From Umezawaea tangerina (lineage in GTDB: Bacteria; Actinomycetota; Actinomycetes; Mycobacteriales; Pseudonocardiaceae), in the NCBI RefSeq assembly GCF_003002815.1, contig NZ_PVTF01000002.1, positions 868,001 through 932,000 of the forward strand: a DNA stretch of 64,000 bases, in the 5' to 3' direction. Below, one piece after another: positions 16,696 through 25,314 of this stretch (position 1 is the stretch's first letter; each line of letters begins with the position of its first letter). Under the pieces are notes generated by a model. It did not search any database. It had not been told where the DNA came from and was given only the letters and a program-made list of their open reading frames with translations. A program made the position numbers and the translations under genes.

Positions 16696-18491
16696 TCCTT
16701 AGGCAGTGGGGTCTGGGCGGGAGTCCGGTAGTGCATCCGCATGTCCGCGGACGACTCCAGCAGGTCGGCGAGCGGGCCCGCCGCGATCACGCGGCCGTCC
16801 TTGAGCAGCAGCACCTGGTCCGCCCGCTCCAGCACGGCGGGCCGGTGCGAGACCGCGAGGCACGTGGTCGACGTCGCGAAGATGCGCCGCCACAGCTCCT
16901 GCTCGGTCTCGACGTCGAGCGCGCTGGACAGGTCGTCCATCACCAGCAGCGACGGCTCCCGCGCGAACATCCGCGCGGCCGCCGTGCGCTGGACCTGGCC
17001 GCCGGACAGGCGCACCCCGCGCACACCGATCTCCGTCTCCAGCCCGGTGTCGAAGCGCTCCAGGTCCGGACCGAGCACGGCGGTGTGCACGGCGCGTTCC
17101 ACCCGGCCGTCGTCGGGCAGACCGAGCAGGACGTTCTCCCTGATCGAGCCGGAGAGCAGCGTCGGGTTCTGCGGTGTGTAGGCCACCCGCGGCGGCACCA
17201 TGAAGTCGCCGGGGTCCTCGACGCGCTCGCCGTTCCAGCGGATCTCGCCGTGCCCCGCGGCGTACAGGCCCAGCACACCGCGCAGCAGCGTCGTCTTCCC
17301 GGACCCGACCTCGCCGGTCACCACGGTCACCGTGCCCGGTCTGATCGTGAGCGACACGTCCCGCACCCCGCGGTCGGTGCCGGGGAACACGTGCGTCAGC
17401 GACCGGATCTCCAGCTCCCGCAGCGGTTCCACCGCCGGGACGGGGTCGGCGGGTGGCGGTTCGGCCTTGAGGTGCAGCGGGTGGTGGTCGACCAGCGTCA
17501 TCGGCGGCGCGCCCTGGAGCAGCTCGGCCGCGCGCACGAACGACACCCCGGACTGCTGGTAGGTGCGGACCAGGTAGCCCATGAAGTACGTGTACTCGGC
17601 CACCTGCATGAGGTAGGTCGCGAACAGCACGAAGTCGCCGGTGGTGAACTCGCCGGACCTCATCTGCCCCGCGGCCACCAGCAGGACGAGTCCGGCGCCG
17701 AGGCTCGCGGTGCTGTTGAACACCGAGTCGATCGCCAGGCTCTGCACCTTGTCGCGGATCATCGCCGTCTTGCGCACCGCGTTGTCGGCGCGCAGCCGGT
17801 CGACGACCTCGTTCTTCTTGTCCGCGGCCTTGATCGCCCGGACCGCCACGACGATCTCGCCGATCGTCCCGGTGACCTTCGCCGTCGCCTCGCGGCTCTG
17901 CTCGCGGACCCGGTAGGCGCGTGCCCGTGCGAACTGCGCCAGCGCCAGGACGACCGCGAGCGGCACCATGACGATGATCGTGATCTTCACGTCGACGGTG
18001 AGCAGGATCGCCAGCCCGCCGACGGCGAAGATGATGCCCGCCAGCATGTCGAAGCCCCAGCCGCCCATCAGCGCGATGGCGTCGCTGTCGTCGCGGACCG
18101 TCGAGATGCTCTCGCCCACGGTCTTCGGCATCGCCTGCGCGCCCGGCAGCCTGAACACCCGGTCCAGCAGGTTGCGCTGCACGAGCCCGCGCGCCCGCAG
18201 GTACCACCCGGCCCACGCCACCGTGGCCCCGATGATCGCCGTGCACCGCGCGAGCCCGCCCGCCACGATGATCGCGACCACCGTCCACACGGTGACGCCC
18301 ACCGCGGCGCGGCCCTCCAGCACGTCGAACAGCAGCTTGCCCAGCACACCGGGCAGCAGCGGCCACAGGTGGAACACCACCCACCCGGACGCCGCCAGCA
18401 GGTAGCGCCACGGGCTGTAGGTGATCAGCCGCCACAGGAACGCCAGCGTCGGCGGCACGGCCGCCTTCTCCGCGGTGGTCTGCTTGCTCAT
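16692..18491 (-). CDS. ABC exporter half-transporter, degenerate-site subunit
   Basis: The 599-residue protein has an N-terminal six-helix exporter domain and a C-terminal ATPase with Walker A GEVGSGKTT, signature LSGGQ and Walker B LLVMDDLSSALD. The catalytic glutamate after Walker B is aspartate. The partner encoded just upstream has the canonical glutamate but a changed signature (LSAGQ). In heterodimeric exporters the degenerate site pairs exactly these two: Walker B of one chain and signature of the other. The stop-start overlap with both neighbours supports one operon. A role in exporting the cluster product is likely. Confidence 0.9.
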   Translation of the reverse strand: MSKQTTAEKAAVPPTLAFLWRLITYSPWRYLLAASGWVVFHLWPLLPGVLGKLLFDVLEGRAAVGVTVWTVVAIIVAGGLARCTAIIGATVAWAGWYLRARGLVQRNLLDRVFRLPGAQAMPKTVGESISTVRDDSDAIALMGGWGFDMLAGIIFAVGGLAILLTVDVKITIIVMVPLAVVLALAQFARARAYRVREQSREATAKVTGTIGEIVVAVRAIKAADKKNEVVDRLRADNAVRKTAMIRDKVQSLAIDSVFNSTASLGAGLVLLVAAGQMRSGEFTTGDFVLFATYLMQVAEYTYFMGYLVRTYQQSGVSFVRAAELLQGAPPMTLVDHHPLHLKAEPPPADPVPAVEPLRELEIRSLTHVFPGTDRGVRDVSLTIRPGTVTVVTGEVGSGKTTLLRGVLGLYAAGHGEIRWNGERVEDPGDFMVPPRVAYTPQNPTLLSGSIRENVLLGLPDDGRVERAVHTAVLGPDLERFDTGLETEIGVRGVRLSGGQVQRTAAARMFAREPSLLVMDDLSSALDVETEQELWRRIFATSTTCLAVSHRPAVLERADQVLLLKDGRVIAAGPLADLLESSADMRMHYRTPAQTPLPKE

Positions 18492-20269
18492 CGCAGCACC
18501 TGCCCGATCCGGTGGAGCTCGGCCAGCCGGGACCCCGGGTCGCCGAGCAGGTCCGAGGTGGCGCCGCTCTCGACCACCGCGCCGCCGTCGAGCACGAGGA
18601 CCCGGTCGGCGCGCAGGATGGTGTCGAGGCGGTGCGCGATGACGATCGCGGTGCGCCCGGCGAGCATCCGGTCCAGCGCGCGCTCGACCATCGCCTCGGT
18701 GACGAGGTCGAGCTTGCTGGACGGCTCGTCGAGGATGATCAGGCCGGGGTCCTTGAGGAACACCCTGGCCAGCGCGAGCAGCTGGCCCTGGCCCGCCGAC
18801 AGCGTGCTCGGCGAGATCCGCGAGGACAGCCCGTCGGGCAGGGTGGCCAGCCACGGCCGCAGCTCCAGCTCGTCCAGGATGGCCATCAGCCGGTCGTCGT
18901 GCACGGTGTCGTCGAAGAACGTCAGGTTGTCGCGCAGGGAGGCGTCGAAGACCTGCACGTCCTGCGTGACGAGACCGACCTGGGCCCGCAGCGAGGCCAG
19001 CGTGGCCTCCCGCGTGTCGACGCCGCCCAGCAGCACCCGACCCTCGCCGGGGTCGTACATGCGGGACAGCAGGTGCGCGATGGTGCTCTTGCCCGCGCCG
19101 GTGCGGCCGACCAGCCCGAGCGTCTCGCCTGCGGGGACGTGGAACGAGAGCTCGTGCATGATCTTCTTGGGTTCCGGGGTCTCCTCGGAGGTGTACTCGA
19201 AGCCGACCCGCTCGAACCGCACCGACAAGGCGCCGTGCGGCAACGGCTCCGTGCCGTCGAGCACGGTGGACCGGTGGCCGAACAGCTCGGCGATGCGGCG
19301 GATCGCGGCGCCCGCCTGCTGGAGGTTCTGCACCTGGAGCCGGAGCACCTCGATGGGCGTGGTCAGCATGGTGGCGTAGGCGACGACGAGGTACACGCCG
19401 GAGAACGAGATGGTGCCGTTGCGGTAGAACAGCCCGCCGTAGCCGAAGGCGAACGCCATGCAGGCGGTGAACACCAGCGACAGCACGACCCAGATCGCGC
19501 TGCCCCACCCCTCGGCGCGGACCTTGACCGGCAGCCACGCCCGCAGGTGCCGGTGGAACCGGGCCATCGCGTGGCCGGTGGCCGCGGACGAGCGCAGGTC
19601 CTCGGTCGCGCGCACGGACTCGCTGACGTAGCCGAAGAACCGGGCGCTCTGCTCGCGGTCGTCCTCCCACTTCACCGTGGCGATCGCGGCGACCTTGGCC
19701 AGCCCGTACAGCCCGACCAGGGTCACCGCGGCGAACGTCAGCCCGATGCGCCAGTCCAGGAACGTCAGCGCGGTCAGGATGCCGACCACCAGCAGGACGC
19801 TGCCGACCAGGTGCACGATGAGGCTGGAGAAGAACTCGGCCACCTGGTTCACGTCGCCGTCGATGCGCTCGATGAGCTCGCCGGGCGAGCGCGACTCGTG
19901 GAAGCTCAGGTCGAGGTCGAGCACGTGCGCGGCGAGGTCCTCGCGGGCGGCGTTGGTCGCCGTCCACGAGACCCGCTCGCTGGCGTAGGCCGCGATGACC
20001 CTACCGACCTGCCGGAACGCGGCCACGCCCAGGAACAGCAGCGCGATCGCGACCAGCGCGCCCTCCGGGCGGCCGAGCTGGACGGACTCGATGAAGTGGG
20101 CGACGATCCGCGGCTCGGCGATCTCCAGCAGGATGGAGGCCACCAGCAGCACGACCATGACCACGACGCTCCCGCGCTGCGGTCCGAGGTAGGCGCGCAG
20201 CAGCGTCCGGTGGGTGACGGGACCTGCCCCCGGCCGCCACGCGCGGCGGCCGGGTACCGGACCGGTCAC
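18488..20269 (-). CDS. ABC exporter half-transporter, canonical-Walker B subunit
   Basis: The 593-residue protein starts at GTG 20269, overlapping the DoxX stop. An exporter membrane domain (about residues 20-330) is followed by an ATPase with Walker A GRTGAGKST, Walker B LIILDEPSSKLD and an unusual signature LSAGQ in place of LSGGQ. With the adjacent gene it should form a heterodimer carrying one hydrolytic and one degenerate ATP site. It may export the mature compound or an acylated precursor across the membrane. Confidence 0.9.
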   Translation of the reverse strand: MTGPVPGRRAWRPGAGPVTHRTLLRAYLGPQRGSVVVMVVLLVASILLEIAEPRIVAHFIESVQLGRPEGALVAIALLFLGVAAFRQVGRVIAAYASERVSWTATNAAREDLAAHVLDLDLSFHESRSPGELIERIDGDVNQVAEFFSSLIVHLVGSVLLVVGILTALTFLDWRIGLTFAAVTLVGLYGLAKVAAIATVKWEDDREQSARFFGYVSESVRATEDLRSSAATGHAMARFHRHLRAWLPVKVRAEGWGSAIWVVLSLVFTACMAFAFGYGGLFYRNGTISFSGVYLVVAYATMLTTPIEVLRLQVQNLQQAGAAIRRIAELFGHRSTVLDGTEPLPHGALSVRFERVGFEYTSEETPEPKKIMHELSFHVPAGETLGLVGRTGAGKSTIAHLLSRMYDPGEGRVLLGGVDTREATLASLRAQVGLVTQDVQVFDASLRDNLTFFDDTVHDDRLMAILDELELRPWLATLPDGLSSRISPSTLSAGQGQLLALARVFLKDPGLIILDEPSSKLDLVTEAMVERALDRMLAGRTAIVIAHRLDTILRADRVLVLDGGAVVESGATSDLLGDPGSRLAELHRIGQVLR

Positions 20270-20706
20270 GACCGCTTGGGGCGCTTGAGCACGGCGTCCA
20301 GTGCGAGCGAGCCGGGGCCGAACACGGCGATCAGCAGGAAGATCCAGCTGAACATCGCGGCCAGCTCACCGCCGTTGGCCAGCGGCCACAGGCCGCCCAT
20401 CGGGACGTGCACGGTGAAGTAGGCGTAGGCCATCGCGCCGGAGGCGAGCACGGCGGCCGGTCTGGTGAACAGGCCCAGCAGCACGAGTATCCCGGTGCCG
20501 AACGGGATCGCCGACCCCCAGAAGTCCGGCCAGGTCGGGAACGAGACCATGCCGCCCTGGCCGTCGACACCGCCGAAGGCGCCGAACAGGCCCATGCAGC
20601 CGTGCAGGACGAACAGGAACGACATGACGATCCGGAACCCGGCGAGCATCCGGGACTGGGCGGTGGAGGTGGTGCCGGCGACTGGCCGGACTTCGGTGGC
20701 GGTCAT
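20266..20706 (-). CDS. DoxX family membrane protein
   Basis: The 146-residue protein has four predicted membrane helices. The MLAGFRIVMSFLFVLHGCMGLFG start, the GLFTRPAA loop and the FSWIFLLIAVFGPGSLALD end are typical of DoxX/DUF417-type proteins. It starts at ATG 20706, 28 bases after HpaB, and overlaps the ABC gene stop-to-start. DoxX proteins are often linked to quinone or thiol redox at the membrane, and a quinone-forming pathway would suit it. A specific role is not shown. Confidence 0.82.
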   Translation of the reverse strand: MTATEVRPVAGTTSTAQSRMLAGFRIVMSFLFVLHGCMGLFGAFGGVDGQGGMVSFPTWPDFWGSAIPFGTGILVLLGLFTRPAAVLASGAMAYAYFTVHVPMGGLWPLANGGELAAMFSWIFLLIAVFGPGSLALDAVLKRPKRS

Positions 20707-20734
20707 CTCGGTGTCCTCTCGGGTGGTGGCGGTG

Positions 20735-22201
20735 TCACAGCTCGTCGAGGCCGTATCCGTCGAGGCACCGGCGCGCCAGCGCCGCGTACGCGTCGGGGTC
20801 GCCCTCGCGGACGATCGTGGGGAGGTAGACGTGCGGCGACCCGTGGTAGAAGCGCTCGTACTGGTCGTGCCGTCCGGCGAACTCGCTGCCGAGCGCGTCC
20901 CACGCGAGCTTGAGCAGCTTGATCCGCGCCTCGGAGTCGTGGCCCGGCGAGCGGACGTACTTCGCCAGCAGCCCCGCGACCTCGGGGTTGCGCAGGTCGC
21001 GGAAGGAGGACGGGAGCTGGATCAGCCCGCCGCCCGCGAGCAGCTTGATCTCGGCCAGCACCTTCGGGTACAGGTCGGGGCCGACGGCCAGCTGCGCGCA
21101 CGACATCTCGCGGTTGGGCATCACCGCGCCACCGCCGCCGGGCACCGGCTCCGCGCCGTCCTCGATGGCGACCGCGATGGCCTTCGCGGTGTTGAGCCAC
21201 GTCATGAGCTTGCCGATCTGCATCCGCACCGGGGGCAGGTCGTAGGTGTTGTTGGCCTTCGCCACCAGGATCGCCACGCCGGTGAGGAACTCGAGCTTCG
21301 TCCACAGCCGGATGGCGCCGTGGTGCACGAAGCTGACGAAGGCGGGGGTCTTCCAGAACTGGTGGTGGCACTTGTCGGGCTCGCGGTAGGCGAAGACCCG
21401 TTCCCACGGCACGAAGACGTTGTCGAACACCACCAGGGCGTCGTTCTCGTCGAACCGGCTGGACAGCGGGTAGTCGAACACGCTCGTCGCGCGCGCCTCG
21501 TAGGACGTGCGGCTGACGAACTTCACGCCGGGGGTGGCGACCTGGACGGAGAAGCTGAGCGCGTAGTCGGCCTCGGCGGGCGACATCCGCTGGGTGACGC
21601 CCACCAGGATCTCGTCGGCGAACGCGGCCGCGGTGCCGATCATCTTGGCGCCGCGCACCACGATCCCGTCACCGCGTTCGGCCACCACCCGCAGGCACAG
21701 GTCGTCCTCCTCCTGCTCCGACGGCGGCTTGGTGCGGTCGATCTGGGGGTTGACCAGGGTGTGCGCCTGGTAGAGGTCGTTCTCGGCCATCCGCCGCCAG
21801 TGCGCGACGACGTTGGCCGACCCGTCGAACTCGCCGCCCGCGAAGACGTCCGGCACGGTGGCGAACCCGGCGACGGCGGAGGCCATGTAGTCGGGCGAGC
21901 GGCCGAAGAAGCCGAACGTCGCCTCGGACCACACCTTGAACGCCCTGCCCTTGGCCCGCAGCTCCTCCTTGGAGGTCGGGATCTGGTGCGCCCGCAGCAT
22001 CTTCTCGGTCGACCCCGGCAGCGGCGCGGTGAGCACGTCCTCGTACCGCTCGTCGTGGGTGAGGTCGTAGAGGCCCGCGATCGAGCCGAGCGACCGCCGG
22101 AACGCGGGGTGCGTGGTCACGTCGTCGACCTGCTCGCCGTCCAGCCAGATCACCCGGCCGTCCCGCAGGGATTCGAGGTACTCCTTGCCGGTGCGCGTCA
22201 T
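20735..22201 (-). CDS. HpaB-type FADH2-dependent aromatic hydroxylase
   Basis: The 488-residue protein matches the large component of 4-hydroxyphenylacetate 3-monooxygenase over its whole length. It has the N-terminal RTGKEYLESLRDGR start, the QAHTLVNPQIDR region, the VVRGAKMIGTAAAFADEILVG flavin-site segment and the C-terminal GHDSEARIKLLKLAWD helix. It starts at ATG 22201, overlapping PabAB (ATGA). Enzymes of this type need reduced flavin from a separate reductase, and an HpaC-like reductase gene lies at 49.8 kb. Coupling to PabAB suggests hydroxylation of an aminated aromatic such as p-aminobenzoate or p-aminophenylalanine, but a tyrosine derivative is also possible. Confidence 0.9.
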   Translation of the reverse strand: MTRTGKEYLESLRDGRVIWLDGEQVDDVTTHPAFRRSLGSIAGLYDLTHDERYEDVLTAPLPGSTEKMLRAHQIPTSKEELRAKGRAFKVWSEATFGFFGRSPDYMASAVAGFATVPDVFAGGEFDGSANVVAHWRRMAENDLYQAHTLVNPQIDRTKPPSEQEEDDLCLRVVAERGDGIVVRGAKMIGTAAAFADEILVGVTQRMSPAEADYALSFSVQVATPGVKFVSRTSYEARATSVFDYPLSSRFDENDALVVFDNVFVPWERVFAYREPDKCHHQFWKTPAFVSFVHHGAIRLWTKLEFLTGVAILVAKANNTYDLPPVRMQIGKLMTWLNTAKAIAVAIEDGAEPVPGGGGAVMPNREMSCAQLAVGPDLYPKVLAEIKLLAGGGLIQLPSSFRDLRNPEVAGLLAKYVRSPGHDSEARIKLLKLAWDALGSEFAGRHDQYERFYHGSPHVYLPTIVREGDPDAYAALARRCLDGYGLDEL

Positions 22202-24282
22202 CGCGGTGTCTCCATGAGGTGTGGTTGGGGGGCCACCCGGCCGAGGTCCACACCGAGTCCGCGCATCGGGGCGCGCGCCTTCAGCAGCATCTCGTCGAAC
22301 TCGTCGGCCGGGTCGGAGTCGAGCACGATGGCGCCACCGGCGCCGATGAGCAGGCTCTTCCCCTCGGCGACGGCCGTGCGGATGACGATGTTCAGGTCGG
22401 CGGTCCCGTTGCGGCCCAGGAAGCCGATGGAGCCGGAGAAGATGCCGCGCGGGGTGCTCTCCAGCTGGTCGAGGATCTCCATCGTGCGCAGCTTCGGCGC
22501 CCCGGTCATCGAGCCGCCGGGGAAGCACGCCCGCACGCAGGCGATCGTGTCGACGTCCTCGCGCAGCGTGCCGCGCACGGTGGACACCAGCTGGTGCACC
22601 GTCGCGTAGCTCTCCACCGCCATGTACCTCGGCACGTGCACCGAGCCGATCTCGCACACCCGGCCGAGGTCGTTGCGCAGCAGGTCGACGATCATCAGGT
22701 TCTCGGCGCGGACCTTGGGGTCCTCGGTGAGGCTCGCGCGCAGCCGTTCGTCGGACACCGGGTCGGTGCCGCGGGCGGCGGTCCCCTTGATGGGCTTGGA
22801 CTCCACGGTCCGGTCGCCGGTGACCCGCAGGAACCGCTCGGGCGAGGAGCACAGCACGGAGATGCCGCCCAGGCGCAGGAAGGCGGCCTGCGGTGCGGGG
22901 TTCGTGCGGCGCTGCACCAGGTACAGCGCCAACGGGTCCATGTCCAGCGGCAGCGTCGTGCGGGTGGTCAGGCAGATCTCGTAGCTCTCGCCGGCGTGCA
23001 GCTGCCGTTGGCACGCCTCGACGTTGTCCAGGTACTCCTGGCGGTGCCGCAGCAGACCGGGACCGGGGTCGTAGCCGAGGCCCAGCGGTGTCCGGGGCTC
23101 CGGCAGCGGGGCCAGGTCGGCGAGCCTGCGCTCGGCGTCGTCGAGCCACTCGGCGGCCGACGGGTCGTCGCCGGTGCGGCTCAAGGCGATCAGGTGGGTG
23201 CGGTGCAGCTCGTGGTCCACGACGACGAGTCGGGTGGTGGACATCCACACGGCGTCCGGGGTGGCCGCCCGGTGCCGGTTCGGCGAGCCCAGCTCGCCCT
23301 TGAGCTCGTAGCCGAAGTAGCCGACGTACCCGGAGGCGAGGTCGAACGGCAGGTCCGGCACGCCGTCCACGGGCTCCGCGAGCCGGGCGCGCAGCGCGTC
23401 GAACACCGACTCGCCGCCGTCGTCCACCCGGTAGGTCAGCACCTCGCCGTGCGGTCCCTCCGGCGCGCCGAGGAAGGAGAACCGCGACAGGCCGGGCTCG
23501 ATCCTGCTGCTGTCCAACCAGAACGCGTGGTCCAGGTCGGCGAACAGCTCGGTGAACGCCGCCGCCGTGTCGACCTGGCGGCCGATCTCGCGGTGCCGCA
23601 GGCGCCAGGGCGCGGGTTCCGGCGCGACAGGCGCGACCGGGACGGTTCGGGGGGTCGGCAGGACGAGGGGCGCGCCGAGCGCCTTCCCCTGCTCCGCCAA
23701 CGTCTTCGCGGCGACCCGGCCGAAGTTCTCGATCAGCGCGGCGCCGTGCTCGGAGGCGATGGACTCGGGGTGGAACTGCACGCCCCACATCGGCCGGTCG
23801 CGGTGCCGCAGCCCCATCAGGACGCCGTCCTCGGCCCACGCCGTGGGCTCCAGCGACGGGGGCAGGTCCCGCGCGGGCACGCACAGGGAGTGGTAGCGCA
23901 CCGCCACGAAGTCCTGCGGCAGCCCGTCGAACAGCCCCGCGCCGTTGTGCCGCACCCGCGTGAGGTGCCCGTGCCGCGGCTGGGGGGCACCGACCACGTC
24001 GGCACCGGCGAGCAGCGCGATGGCCTGGTGGCCGAGGCACACGCCCAGCAGCGGGACGTTCGTGTGCCGCAGCAGCTCCCGCACCGCGCCGAGGTCGCGC
24101 TCGCGGCCGGGGTGGCCGGGGCCGGGCGACACGACGACCGCGTCGAAGTCGTCGACCGCGAGCGTGGCCCACCGCTCGTCGTCGTTGGTCACCACCACCG
24201 GAGGCGTGCCGTAAACCCCGGCCATCAACTGGAAGAGGTTGTAGGTGTACGAATCGTGGTTGTCGATGAGCAGCGTGCGCAT
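22198..24282 (-). CDS. pabAB: Aminodeoxychorismate synthase, PabA-PabB fusion
   Basis: The 694-residue fusion has a class I glutamine amidotransferase domain (residues about 1-195, with VCLGHQ nucleophile and QFHPES His/Glu) and a chorismate-binding domain (about 235-690). The chorismate active-site motif reads PIKGT, the lysine form of PabB, rather than the PIAGT of anthranilate synthase. The product should be 4-amino-4-deoxychorismate. Secondary-metabolism fusions of this order supply p-aminobenzoate or p-aminophenylalanine. No PabC lyase or PapB/PapC gene is seen in the window, so the downstream enzyme is off-window or housekeeping. It heads the operon with HpaB. Confidence 0.93.
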   Translation of the reverse strand: MRTLLIDNHDSYTYNLFQLMAGVYGTPPVVVTNDDERWATLAVDDFDAVVVSPGPGHPGRERDLGAVRELLRHTNVPLLGVCLGHQAIALLAGADVVGAPQPRHGHLTRVRHNGAGLFDGLPQDFVAVRYHSLCVPARDLPPSLEPTAWAEDGVLMGLRHRDRPMWGVQFHPESIASEHGAALIENFGRVAAKTLAEQGKALGAPLVLPTPRTVPVAPVAPEPAPWRLRHREIGRQVDTAAAFTELFADLDHAFWLDSSRIEPGLSRFSFLGAPEGPHGEVLTYRVDDGGESVFDALRARLAEPVDGVPDLPFDLASGYVGYFGYELKGELGSPNRHRAATPDAVWMSTTRLVVVDHELHRTHLIALSRTGDDPSAAEWLDDAERRLADLAPLPEPRTPLGLGYDPGPGLLRHRQEYLDNVEACQRQLHAGESYEICLTTRTTLPLDMDPLALYLVQRRTNPAPQAAFLRLGGISVLCSSPERFLRVTGDRTVESKPIKGTAARGTDPVSDERLRASLTEDPKVRAENLMIVDLLRNDLGRVCEIGSVHVPRYMAVESYATVHQLVSTVRGTLREDVDTIACVRACFPGGSMTGAPKLRTMEILDQLESTPRGIFSGSIGFLGRNGTADLNIVIRTAVAEGKSLLIGAGGAIVLDSDPADEFDEMLLKARAPMRGLGVDLGRVAPQPHLMETPR

Positions 24283-24472
24283 ACAACCCCCATTTCAGCC
24301 TGGTTATCGGCGTGCCACCTCGGGCAGTAAATTGGAGGTGCGCACACGGGAACAAGACCGCAAGACCGACGTGAGAGCCGCGCAAGACCCTTTCGAATGC
24401 GCGAGATTACTGAAGTGATATCGGACGGCGCTAGCTTTCGGTTCGCCAGATGTCGAGCAACCGGAGAGTCCC
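24283..24472. promoter_or_regulatory. Divergent regulatory region with SARP-like heptamer array
   Basis: This 190-base gap separates the leftward PabAB operon from the rightward SatP-like gene. It contains CAAGACC at 24361, TGAGAGC at 24372 and CAAGACC at 24383, exactly 11 bases apart, plus another CAAGACC at 24353. An AT-richer segment (24400-24420) follows. The array is the clearest member of the set described for this window, and it may serve either or both directions. No start codon or small gene is supported here. Confidence 0.6.
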
Positions 24473-25162
24473 ATGACCACAACGGCAATCCCGTCCCAGA
24501 CCACGAACGGGCACGCGGTCGACACCGCGCCCGCTCCCGCCCCGACCGAGGTGCCGACCTCCCTCAGCGCGAGCCCCGCGCTGCTGGGCTTCCCGGCCTT
24601 CGCGATCGCGGCGCTGTCGCTCGCGCTGTTCCTCACCGGCTTCAACCAGACCACGATCCCCAGCACGCTCGCCGCGCCGCTGCCGATCATGATCATCGCG
24701 AGCGGCCTGCTGTTCGCCTCCGCAGCGTGGGCGATCCGCCGCAACGAAGGTGTCATGGCCTCGATGTTCGGCCTGTTCGGCACCTTCTGGCTGAGCTTCT
24801 CCGTGCTGGTCCTCGGCCTGCTGAACAACTGGTTCGGCAAGCTCCCCGAGCCCGCCCAGCGGGGTGCGCAGGCCAACTTCCTGCTGCTGTGGTTCGTCAC
24901 GATGGTCGTCATGACCTTCGCGACGCTGCGCCTGCAGAAGGTCTACACGCTGCTGTTCGTGCTCATCGACTTCTCGCTGATCACGCTGTTCGCCGCGGTC
25001 AGCATCGCCCGTCCGGGCGCGGGCGGCGACCCGTTCATCCTGCACCCCGGTGTCGTGGCGCTCTTCGTCATGCCGGTCGTCGGCATGTACCTCTTCGCGA
25101 GCGCCGTGAACTCCGCTCTGGGCGGCAAGCCCTTCCCCATGGGAAAGCCGTTCAAGCGCTGA
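24473..25162 (+). CDS. Acetate/succinate transporter-like membrane protein (GPR1/FUN34/YaaH)
   Basis: The 229-residue protein starts at ATG 24473 after CCGGAGAG. After a Pro/Ala/Thr-rich N-terminus come six hydrophobic segments, with the SPALLGFPAFAIAALSLAL first helix in the place of the family NPAPLGL motif, and later GLFGTFWLSFSVLVLG and LLFVLIDFSLITLFAA. It resembles SatP-type monocarboxylate channels. A SARP-like array lies about 85 bases upstream. It may supply a C2 acid or dispose of an acid by-product, but this is only inferred. Confidence 0.78.
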   Translation: MTTTAIPSQTTNGHAVDTAPAPAPTEVPTSLSASPALLGFPAFAIAALSLALFLTGFNQTTIPSTLAAPLPIMIIASGLLFASAAWAIRRNEGVMASMFGLFGTFWLSFSVLVLGLLNNWFGKLPEPAQRGAQANFLLLWFVTMVVMTFATLRLQKVYTLLFVLIDFSLITLFAAVSIARPGAGGDPFILHPGVVALFVMPVVGMYLFASAVNSALGGKPFPMGKPFKR

Positions 25163-25220
25163 CCCATCGGGAAGCGAACAGGTCTGAGAAAAAGCTGAAC
25201 CGGTGGTCTCGCTTGATCTC

Positions 25221-25249
25221 GGCGGCGGAGTGGAATGAATTCCGCCGCC
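25221..25249. terminator. Hairpin between SatP-like and oxidase genes
   Basis: GGCGGCGGA at 25221-25229 pairs with TCCGCCGCC at 25241-25249 around an 11-base AT-rich loop. It lies 58 bases after the SatP-like stop and 65 bases before the oxidase start. It could be a partial terminator or a leader hairpin. The remainder of this 152-base gap has no other recognisable element. Confidence 0.5.
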
Positions 25250-25314
25250 GGGGTCGAGGGGATCGCATTTCGGCGCACATCGATCCACGGCACCACGTGA
25301 TCCAGAGGTGAGAA

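Noticed and set aside
16731-20422. Plus-strand frames over the ABC transporter genes
   Set aside because: The same antisense effect; the minus strand carries full ATPase and membrane motifs.
22198-24282. Anthranilate or aminodeoxyisochorismate synthase (TrpE/PhzE type) for the fused amidotransferase gene
   Set aside because: The active-site motif is PIKGT, which marks PabB-type aminodeoxychorismate synthase, and the amidotransferase domain is N-terminal.
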